Part shown: one piece after another, positions 34,016 through 40,873 of the stretch | Layout of the letters: every line of letters starts with the position of its first letter | Numbering within the stretch: position 1 is the first letter of the stretch | Assembly (NCBI RefSeq): GCF_043757465.1 | Contig: NZ_JAYVPL010000002.1 | Span: 1-64,000 of the forward strand | DNA length: 64,000 bases | Source: Armatimonas sp043757465 | GTDB taxonomy: Bacteria > Armatimonadota > Armatimonadia > Armatimonadales > Armatimonadaceae | Direction: 5' to 3' | The notes under the pieces: model-generated | The model's input: the letters and a program-made list of their open reading frames with translations, nothing else | Databases searched by the model: none | What the model was told of the DNA's origin: nothing | Made by a program: the position numbers and the translations under genes

Positions 34016-35311
34016 ATGGGTTGCTGGAAACAACATAGCCGTCGCGATTTCGTGAGAGTCGGCTCACTAGGGATGCTGGGGCTCTCGCTGGGGCTCTCCG
34101 ATCTCTTTCGGTTAGAGAAAGCCTACGCGGCGGCTCCCAAAGCCAAGCACGTGATTCTGGTATGGCTCGACGGTGGCCCGCCGCAGCACGAGACTTTTGA
34201 TCCCAAACCAAACGCGCCCTTGGGGATAAAAACGGAGATTGGGGCAATTAAAACCAATGTGCCCGGCCTGGAGATCTCCGAGCTGATGCCCCAGCTCGCC
34301 AAGCAGATGGACAAAGTGACACTGCTACGAACGCTGGCGCACGGCGAGGGTGCCCACGAGCGCGCCTGTCACTTACTGCTCACCGGCTGGACTCCCAACC
34401 CGTCGCTGGTCTACCCGGCCTTGGGCTCCGTGGTGGGAAAAGAGCTGGGCGGCGTGGGGCCGATGCCACCGTATGTCTCGATTCCCGGCAATAACTTCGC
34501 CTTTGGCTACGGGCAGTCCGGCTACTTAGAGGCGGCGTTCGGGCCATTCTCCGTGGGCGGCGATCCCAACGAGACAAACTTCTCCGTGCGCGATGTTGCG
34601 CTCCCAGGTGGCATAACCTTAGAGCGCCTTGAGGGACGACGCTCCCTGCTTGAGGCCGTGGATGGTGCGTTTCGGCGCTTCGAGAACACGCCCGAGAGCC
34701 ACAGCCGCGATGAGTTCTACCACCGCGCCTACGACATGATCTCGTCGCCCGCCGCCAAGAAAGCCTTTGCCCTTCAGGAGGAGCCCAAGGAAGTGAGGGA
34801 TCGCTACGGGCGTCATAGCATCGGGCAGGGCTGCCTCTTGGCGCGGCGGCTCGTGCAGGCGGGCGTGCGCTTCGTCACGGTCAGCCACGGCGGCTGGGAC
34901 ACGCACTCGGACCACGTGAAAGCCTGCAAGGGCTGGCTGGTTCCGCCTCTGGATCAAGGGCTCTCCGCACTGATCGAGGATCTGCACAAGACCGGCCTGC
35001 TCTCCGAGACTCTCGTGATCTGCATGGGAGAGTTCGGGCGGACGCCGCAGGTGAACGCGCTGGCGGGCCGCGACCACTGGCCGCAGACAGGCTGTGCGCT
35101 CTTCGCGGGTGCGGGTGTCCCCGGTGGGCAGGTGATCGGAAAGACCGATGACAAAGGCGGCGAGCCCAAAGAGCGCCCTGTCCATCCCAACGAGATCGCG
35201 GCGACGATCTTCGCCAAGCTCGGCATAGATGGTGAGAAAATCTACGACACACCCCAAGGCCGCCCGACGCGACTTTTGGACACGGGAGTGCCCCTCAAGG
35301 AACTCGGCTAA
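34016..35311 (+). CDS. DUF1501 protein (Tat-exported)
   Basis: 431 aa from ATG 34016, with an AAGGAAG site 6 nt upstream; a longer frame from 33971 is not favoured. The twin-arginine signal SRRDFVRVGSLGMLGLSLGL is followed by VILVWLDGGPPQHETFDPK, and later VSHGGWDTHSDH and LVICMGEFGRTPQVN, typical of this phosphatase/sulfatase-fold family. The stop overlaps the next gene (TAATG), so it is co-transcribed with the PPC-domain protein, an arrangement known from Planctomycetes. Role unknown. Confidence 0.85.
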   Translation: MGCWKQHSRRDFVRVGSLGMLGLSLGLSDLFRLEKAYAAAPKAKHVILVWLDGGPPQHETFDPKPNAPLGIKTEIGAIKTNVPGLEISELMPQLAKQMDKVTLLRTLAHGEGAHERACHLLLTGWTPNPSLVYPALGSVVGKELGGVGPMPPYVSIPGNNFAFGYGQSGYLEAAFGPFSVGGDPNETNFSVRDVALPGGITLERLEGRRSLLEAVDGAFRRFENTPESHSRDEFYHRAYDMISSPAAKKAFALQEEPKEVRDRYGRHSIGQGCLLARRLVQAGVRFVTVSHGGWDTHSDHVKACKGWLVPPLDQGLSALIEDLHKTGLLSETLVICMGEFGRTPQVNALAGRDHWPQTGCALFAGAGVPGGQVIGKTDDKGGEPKERPVHPNEIAATIFAKLGIDGEKIYDTPQGRPTRLLDTGVPLKELG

Positions 35312-36921
35312 TGCGGTGGTGCGCAGGGCTGCTAGCGACACTCCTTTCCCTGCCTGCCTTCGCCGCGCCCCGTGTGCTGGCGCTCTACCCCACGGGTGGT
35401 CAGCGCGGGCAGACCGTGAGCGTGACACTCTCTGGCGAGGCGCTCAAAGAGGTCAGTGGAGCCTGGGTGGCATCGCCGGGGCTTACCGTCACACTCCAGC
35501 CAGGCGGCGACGGGGCAACCCGCACGGCGCAGATCGCAATCGCACCCGATGCCGCGCCAGGCGTCTATGAGCTGCGCTTTCTGGATGCGACGGGGCTCTC
35601 TAACGTGCGCTATTTCCAGGTGGGGACGCTGCCCGAGGCGCTGGAGAAAGAGCCCAACGACGAAACCATGCCGCAGGCCGTCACGTTACCGCTCACGATC
35701 AATGGACGTATCTCACAGAACCCGGATCGGGACAGCTTCAAGTTCGCGGCAAAGGCGGGCGAAAAACTCGTCTGTGAGGTGAGTGGTCTGCGCGTGCTTG
35801 GCTCCGTCGGTGACTCCTGGCTGAAGGGCTACCTGGAGATTCGCGAGAGCAGCGGAAAGCTCGTGGCCGCCTCGGAGGGCACGAGTGATGATTACTACCG
35901 CTGGGACCCGCTGATTATCTTCACGCCCGAGAAAGACGGTGAGTACACCGCGACATTTCGCGATCTCAACTGGCGCGGCGATGTGCGCTCGGTTTATCGG
36001 CTCAGCCTTGGCGCGGTTCCCCACGCCACCGGAATCTTCCCGCTCGGTGGTCAGCGCGGCACCCGTGTGCTTGTCGCGGCGACGGGAGCGAATTTGAGTG
36101 CTCCTCAGATGATCGCGCTGCCCCTAGACGCCCCCGAGACGCAGCAGCTCACAGTAGGCACTGCGCTGAACGCCCGCCCGTTTCAGGCGAGCAACTGGCC
36201 CGAGGTGCTCGCTAAAGAGAGCTGCGACAGCCTCACTTCTGCCCAGAGTGTCCCTTGGCCCTGCGTGGTGAACGGTAAGTTCCGCGCGGGCAAGACCGAC
36301 TTCTTCACGTTCAAGATCGAGCAGAAGCTCTATGCACCACTTGAAGTGTTCTCCCGACGTCTCGGCACTCCCGCCGACCCCGAGCTCGCGCTCTACGATG
36401 CCAAGGGAACCCTGCTCCAGGCCGACGACGACGGACGCGGCCAGGACGGCTGGATTCCGCGCGTTCTGGAACCCGGCCAGTACACGATTGCCGTCCGTGA
36501 TCTGCATGGCCGGGGCGGCGATGCCTTCGGCTATCGTCTGCACCTCACGCCTGCCGTTCTCACCCTCGTTGCCACCGTCACGCCGGACACCAGCGCCCTC
36601 GCCCGTGGCAAGAGCCTCCCTCTCAGTATCAAGATCACCCGCGACCACTGGGACGACGACGTGAGCGTGACTCTCGCCCCCACGCCTGGCCTCAGCGCCG
36701 ACACGCTCACGATCCCCAAGGGCAAGACCGAGGGCACCCTCACCGTCAAAGTCACCCCCGACGCCCCCCTCGGCCCCGTTCGTCTCTCTTTAATCGCTGC
36801 TGCCAAGCCCAATAACACCCCGCTGCGCACCGTCGCCCGAGGCCAGGAGACCTACAATATCCAGGGAACCGCCTTCCCCCGCGACACCCTCGGCCCCGTC
36901 CTGCTCCTGACCGAGAAGTAA
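35311..36921 (+). CDS. Secreted protein with PPC domains
   Basis: 536 aa. The signal peptide (1-18) ends LPAFAA. It contains two pre-peptidase C-terminal-type beta domains: LEKEPNDETMPQAVTLPLTI (about 110 onwards) and LAKESCDSLTSAQSVPWPCV (about 300 onwards), each followed by a G.I....D.D.F.F pattern. Immunoglobulin-like repeats VLALYPTGGQRGQTVSVTLS and ATGIFPLGGQRGTRVLVA precede them. Such Planctomycete proteins partner with DUF1501 sulfatase-fold proteins and bind other proteins or surfaces; no enzymatic motif is visible. Confidence 0.75.
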   Translation: MRWCAGLLATLLSLPAFAAPRVLALYPTGGQRGQTVSVTLSGEALKEVSGAWVASPGLTVTLQPGGDGATRTAQIAIAPDAAPGVYELRFLDATGLSNVRYFQVGTLPEALEKEPNDETMPQAVTLPLTINGRISQNPDRDSFKFAAKAGEKLVCEVSGLRVLGSVGDSWLKGYLEIRESSGKLVAASEGTSDDYYRWDPLIIFTPEKDGEYTATFRDLNWRGDVRSVYRLSLGAVPHATGIFPLGGQRGTRVLVAATGANLSAPQMIALPLDAPETQQLTVGTALNARPFQASNWPEVLAKESCDSLTSAQSVPWPCVVNGKFRAGKTDFFTFKIEQKLYAPLEVFSRRLGTPADPELALYDAKGTLLQADDDGRGQDGWIPRVLEPGQYTIAVRDLHGRGGDAFGYRLHLTPAVLTLVATVTPDTSALARGKSLPLSIKITRDHWDDDVSVTLAPTPGLSADTLTIPKGKTEGTLTVKVTPDAPLGPVRLSLIAAAKPNNTPLRTVARGQETYNIQGTAFPRDTLGPVLLLTEK

Positions 36922-36923
36922 CC

Positions 36924-37607
36924 ATGCCTCTCCAACAGCGCGCACCCGAAGAAGCCCTGGAGACAATCCACCGCTCCGTCCAGCCCCGAGCCCACCACCT
37001 GAAAACGATCCAAATACCCTGGAAGAGACTGGGAAAGTTCGGGGGCCGATTGACTCTCTTTTTGCTGACACTGCTGTTTCTGTCTGGCTTCTTTAATGGC
37101 AATCCGCCCACAGCGTTTATGTTCCTAGCAGGAGTCGCATTGATCTTGTGGCTCGCCTTCGCTTTCCTCGTTCCTCTCGTCTTTGTTTGCACCCTAGTTT
37201 TCAATCTGCCACGGGAGCGCGCCATTGCACAAACAACGGAGGCACTGAGCCCGATTCTCGGACTCTGCTGCCTGACAGAATCCATCCCCCCACTCCTTGA
37301 TTTTCTCGTCTGGTTGGAACCGTCGGCGCCACCAGAACGCCTGCGCTCCCTTCATGCGGCGCTGGTGCGGATCTTGCCACGTGTTGGAGAGGATCAGTTA
37401 CAGCAGATCCTGACTCCTGAGCGGCGACAGGCCCTACGGCTGGTCTGTGATCGGCTTGAGAACACGGAGCTCGCGACAGTGGCACTACTCGTTCTCGGCA
37501 GTGTTCAAGATAAGGCCACGGTTCCCCTCGCCCAGCGCCTCCGCAAAAGCCCGCTCACCTCCGATGCCGCCGAGGCTTTTTTAGACGCCATGCAGGCTAC
37601 ACGATGA
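36924..37607 (+). CDS. Paralogue A: two-helix membrane protein with HEAT-like C terminus
   Basis: 227 aa. Two membrane segments (about 53-70 and 72-98) are followed by a helical domain ending TELATVALLVLGSVQDKATV and DAAEAFLDAM. The C-terminal part is clearly related to the two genes at 37604 and 38932: the shared core is T.ERR...L...C, then a TE(L)xTxALLVLGSV(K/Q)D block and DAAEAFLDA. The stop overlaps the next start by 4 nt. No known family recognised; likely a small lineage-specific family. Confidence 0.6.
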   Translation: MPLQQRAPEEALETIHRSVQPRAHHLKTIQIPWKRLGKFGGRLTLFLLTLLFLSGFFNGNPPTAFMFLAGVALILWLAFAFLVPLVFVCTLVFNLPRERAIAQTTEALSPILGLCCLTESIPPLLDFLVWLEPSAPPERLRSLHAALVRILPRVGEDQLQQILTPERRQALRLVCDRLENTELATVALLVLGSVQDKATVPLAQRLRKSPLTSDAAEAFLDAMQATR

Positions 37608-38308
37608 TGCAGCAGCGCACACAAGATCAGGAGCGCCTCTGGAAGCAGCTCCTTGAGCCGCAACAGACAAGCCTGAACCATGACGCACAGCTCCAAGCGC
37701 TGGGGTCGGAAGAGGCTGTCCGACTCCTCTACAATGCCGTCGCCCCTCGGCGAGAGGAGCTTCACCCTCCTACTACCACAAGCCTTGGCGTTCTGGGAAT
37801 CATTCCGATGCTACTCCAGCTAGTTCCAAGTAAAGCTCTTCAGGTGATATTCATGGCACTTTTCCTGCTGAGCTTTCTTGGCACTCTCGTTTTTTTTCTC
37901 GTCGAATGCCAGAAGCGGCGGCGGCGCTCAGAGCGTCTCCTCAACACCCTCGGGGCTCTTGCGCCTAACTGCCGCAGCACCACACTGGTTCCAGAACTAA
38001 TGGACTTTCTTCATTGGCTGGAGAACACGCCTGACTCCCTACCGAAAAGCGCTCTCCAACAAGCACTGGCACGGCTTCTGATTCGTGTCAGCGAGAACGA
38101 GCTAGAGGCGCTACTCACGAAGGAGCGACGGCAATTCCTACGCGCACTCTGCCGCCGCTCAAGTACACCGTCAACACTGGTTACGGCAGCTCTGCTGGTG
38201 CTGGGTTCGGTGAAGGATAGGGAAACCCTGCCCCTTGTGCACCGGCTCGTACAGAAGCGCCCTGATCTAGAAGACGCCGCTGAGGCGTTTTTAGACGCAG
38301 TGCGCTAA
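37604..38308 (+). CDS. Paralogue B: two-helix membrane protein with HEAT-like C terminus
   Basis: 234 aa, ATGA overlap with the previous gene. Two membrane segments (about 62-80 and 84-103, VLGIIPMLLQLV and FMALFLLSFLGTLVFFLV) precede LEALLTKERRQFLRALCRR, LVTAALLVLGSVKDRETLPL and DLEDAAEAFLDAV. It shares about half of its C-terminal residues with paralogue A. Its last codons overlap the TAAAAT promoter of the AlkZ-like gene. Confidence 0.6.
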   Translation: MMQQRTQDQERLWKQLLEPQQTSLNHDAQLQALGSEEAVRLLYNAVAPRREELHPPTTTSLGVLGIIPMLLQLVPSKALQVIFMALFLLSFLGTLVFFLVECQKRRRRSERLLNTLGALAPNCRSTTLVPELMDFLHWLENTPDSLPKSALQQALARLLIRVSENELEALLTKERRQFLRALCRRSSTPSTLVTAALLVLGSVKDRETLPLVHRLVQKRPDLEDAAEAFLDAVR

Positions 38309-38317
38309 AATAAGCCA

Positions 38318-38929
38318 ATGATCTCGACACAGGAAGAGTGCGTGGACTTTGTGAACACCGTCGGGCTGTGCGCCTGGAGTGCGGGAACGCCCCTGCCTTC
38401 CGTGGCGGAGCAGACACCATGGGGGGATCAGACGATGCTGCACACCTGGTTCTGGAAAGACGATCTGCATATCGCGAAGCGCCTCTACTACGGCCAGCTC
38501 TGGGGCGCGGGCACTCCCATCTTTGTCTCGCTCCGCCTCTTGCCCACTCTCATCGCCGCGCAAGGCGACTGTGATCCACGCGATCTCTACGAGAAAAACC
38601 GGCTGACGCGGGTGGCGCTCTCACTCTACGAACATATCGAGCGCCACGGCCCGACACCCAAGAAGGAGCTTCCCTACCCGCCTCACACCAGCCAGACTCC
38701 ACCGCTCGTGCAGCTTCAGCAGCACTTTCTAATCACCAAAGTGGGGCTAACCGGGCGGACACGGGGAACCTACGGCTACCTCTGGGGCACGTGCGAGAGC
38801 TTCTTCCCCGAGGCATTCAAGGCGGCCAGCAAGCTTGCCGTCAGCGACGCGCGCCAGGCGCTTGCAGCGCATCTGGGCATGCCCGAAGCACGCGCGGGAA
38901 AGCTCCTGCGCTGGCAGGCAGTGGGCTAG
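38318..38929 (+). CDS. AlkZ-related winged-helix protein
   Basis: 203 aa. FVNTVGLCAWSAGTPLPSVA, then HTWFWKDDLHIAKRLYYGQL, FVSLRLLPTLIA and LTRVALSLYEHIERHGPTPK correspond to a family I know as AlkZ-related/winged-helix proteins distantly similar to DNA glycosylases that unhook crosslinks. The catalytic QxQ/QxD residues of true AlkZ are not identified here, so glycosylase activity is unproven. TAAAAT (38306-38311) lies exactly 6 nt before ATG 38318, so it has its own leaderless start although it sits inside the paralogue cluster. Confidence 0.6.
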   Translation: MISTQEECVDFVNTVGLCAWSAGTPLPSVAEQTPWGDQTMLHTWFWKDDLHIAKRLYYGQLWGAGTPIFVSLRLLPTLIAAQGDCDPRDLYEKNRLTRVALSLYEHIERHGPTPKKELPYPPHTSQTPPLVQLQQHFLITKVGLTGRTRGTYGYLWGTCESFFPEAFKAASKLAVSDARQALAAHLGMPEARAGKLLRWQAVG

Positions 38930-38931
38930 CC

Positions 38932-39663
38932 ATGCTCAACCAGCAAAACACCTCAAAAGTATATCCAGCGATAAAAGAGAAGCTCAGGCCCGTGCACCTC
39001 CCCCCGCCCGAGATTACTAAAGCTCTCGCGGGCCTGAGCGCGGACACCGCCGCGACCTACCTGTGTCGGTGCGCCATGGAAGAGGACTTCACTCGGCGCG
39101 GGCGCGAGAAAGTGACACTGATCTGGCTGGCAATGGGCCTGCTGGTCTGGACGGCGCTCAATGTCTCTTGGGGATCGGTTAGCACCATGGGCTGGCCGTT
39201 ATTTCTGGTCGGCCCCCTCTTGATCAGCCTTGCAGTCTGGCTCACACAGCGGCGGTTTGGCCCCCTGCGCGACAATGCGCTCACGGGGTTAACACAGGTA
39301 ATCTTAGAGGTGCATGAGCGTGAGACTCTGGAGCCTCTGTGCGAGGCCACGGCACTGCTCAACGGAGGAAAGCGTCTCTGGGAAGTGGAGATTGAGGCCG
39401 CACTGCGCACAACCATCGCCCGACTACTGACCCGGCTCTCAGCGGACGATGCAGCACTCCTCACAAATCCGGTTCGGGAGTTTTTACTGACCGCCATCAC
39501 GGATAACCGCCACACGGAGCTGACGGTCGCCGCTCTCTTGACACTGGGCTCAGCGAGAGACGAGATTGCGCTCCCCCACGCCGAAATCCTACGCGCGAGC
39601 CTGATTGAGAATGTCCGGGAAGCGGCACTGGAGTACATTCAAGAGCTACAGGGCAGTTCCTAA
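38932..39663 (+). CDS. Paralogue C: two-helix membrane protein with HEAT-like C terminus
   Basis: 243 aa from ATG 38932, 2 nt after the AlkZ-like stop. Two membrane segments (about 62-80 VTLIWLAMGLLVWTAL and 87-103 WPLFLVGPLLISLAVWL), then TTIARLLTRLSADDAALLTN and HTELTVAALLTLGSARDEIA. It is the most divergent of the three paralogues. Together A, B and C form a tandem family interrupted by the AlkZ-like gene. Function unknown. Confidence 0.6.
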   Translation: MLNQQNTSKVYPAIKEKLRPVHLPPPEITKALAGLSADTAATYLCRCAMEEDFTRRGREKVTLIWLAMGLLVWTALNVSWGSVSTMGWPLFLVGPLLISLAVWLTQRRFGPLRDNALTGLTQVILEVHERETLEPLCEATALLNGGKRLWEVEIEAALRTTIARLLTRLSADDAALLTNPVREFLLTAITDNRHTELTVAALLTLGSARDEIALPHAEILRASLIENVREAALEYIQELQGSS

Positions 39664-39911
39664 CGACAGATCAACACGAGTCCCTCGTCGTCGAGGTCTT
39701 CGAGCAGACGACCCGCCGCAAACGTGGCAAACTGGGGGCCGATCTCCCACTGGTAGCGTGCGATACGGTCACACTCCAACTGCATCAACATGCTTGCCCG
39801 CTCGCCACCCACAGCAGCTCCAACCAGGACACGCGTTCGCGCACCAAGCTGAGCGACCAGATCCACCGGGTCACCCGTCAGAAAAATTCCATCCTCTGTT
39901 ACGACTCTCAT
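39660..39911 (-). CDS. Small hypothetical protein
   Basis: 83 aa from ATG 39911 (MRVVTEDGIFLTGDP); a GTG at 39929 would add six residues. Compact alpha/beta composition: DPVDLVAQLGARTRVLVGAA, RASMLMQLECDRIARYQWEI and LLEDLDDEGLVLIC. No family recognised. It converges on paralogue C with a 4-nt overlap and diverges from the zeta-toxin-like gene. Confidence 0.45.
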   Translation of the reverse strand: MRVVTEDGIFLTGDPVDLVAQLGARTRVLVGAAVGGERASMLMQLECDRIARYQWEIGPQFATFAAGRLLEDLDDEGLVLICR

Positions 39912-39981
39912 CACACTATTAGTCGGCACCTCACTAATAATTCTTCAGATCCCCTTCGAACTATCCAGTACAATACGTAGT

Positions 39982-40560
39982 ATGCCGCGACTGATCATTT
40001 TAGCGGGACCGAACGGGTCGGGGAAATCAACAATTGCACGGACATTTTTACCGGGGGGCATGCCCTATCTCAATGCGGATGAGATCGCCAAGGAGCTGCG
40101 TAAGTCTGACTCTCAGGGGGTGGAAGTGCGTGCGGGGCGCTTGCTCCTGGAGCACCTCGATGCGCTCGCAAACGAGGGGCAGGACTTTGCGCTAGAGACG
40201 ACCCTCTCAGGGCGTGCACTGGCGGTGCGCGTTTCCCAACTGCGGGAGCGCGGCTACCAGGTACACCTCTATTTCCTCTATCTACCCAGCCCGGATATGG
40301 CCGTCGCCCGTGTCCGGCAGCGCGTCCGCACGGGAGGGCACTCGATTCCCGAACCCACGATCCGGCGGCGCTGGGAGAGTGGTCTGCGCTGTTTCTACGA
40401 TCTCTACCAGCCGCTGGCCGATGAGTGGCTGGTGCTGGATAATTCAACCATCGAGGAACCGGACGTCATTGCGTACGGCACAACGCCACAACCTAAAGCG
40501 TGGCAGCAGATGAGAGCAAACTATGTCGAGCGACGAGTCAAAACCCAAGAAGCCCTTTGA
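39982..40560 (+). CDS. Zeta-toxin-like P-loop kinase
   Basis: 192 aa. Walker A ILAGPNGSGKSTIAR at about 6-20, NADEIA (binding of the sugar nucleotide/kinase acceptor loop), LETTLSG and the R..R.R.RV..GGHSIP lid are those of the zeta toxin family, which phosphorylates UDP-N-acetylglucosamine. TACAAT (39969-39974) lies 7 nt before ATG 39982. The 3' end overlaps the next small gene by 38 nt. It may be a chromosomal toxin or a kinase of unknown substrate. Confidence 0.75.
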   Translation: MPRLIILAGPNGSGKSTIARTFLPGGMPYLNADEIAKELRKSDSQGVEVRAGRLLLEHLDALANEGQDFALETTLSGRALAVRVSQLRERGYQVHLYFLYLPSPDMAVARVRQRVRTGGHSIPEPTIRRRWESGLRCFYDLYQPLADEWLVLDNSTIEEPDVIAYGTTPQPKAWQQMRANYVERRVKTQEAL

Positions 40561-40759
40561 GCTAAGCCATCTTCCGGTTGTCTTAAAAGCATTCAAAGCG
40601 GGCGTTGAGGCAGCCCTTGCGGAGCATAAACGCCACGATCAGTCCGTGGTGGTCTGGCGCGACGGCAAAGTGGTCGAGGTTCCTCCTGAGGAGATCCCCG
40701 ACTTTCACGAAGAAAAACACGAAGAAAAACAAGATAAAGAAACAGAGAAAAAGGCGTAA
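40523..40759 (+). CDS. Small partner of the zeta-toxin-like kinase
   Basis: 78 aa overlapping the kinase gene by 38 nt. VLKAFKAGVEAALAEHKRHD, SVVVWRDGKVVEVPPEEIPD and a lysine/glutamate-rich tail (EEKHEEKQDKETEKKA). Proteins with ALAEHK....PV.VWRDGKVV..PPEEI occur beside zeta-like kinases in other bacteria, so it may be an antitoxin or adaptor; this is inferred from arrangement, with the antitoxin usually upstream in classical epsilon/zeta systems. Confidence 0.6.
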   Translation: MSSDESKPKKPFELSHLPVVLKAFKAGVEAALAEHKRHDQSVVVWRDGKVVEVPPEEIPDFHEEKHEEKQDKETEKKA

Positions 40760-40873
40760 GAGAGCAAAAGAGATGCAGACGCCCCTCCAGCCTATCTACG
40801 AGAAGATTATTCAGAGCTTTGCCCCCTGCCCTGAAAATTAAGACAGTCTGAATTCATGTGGTAGAATGCCCTC

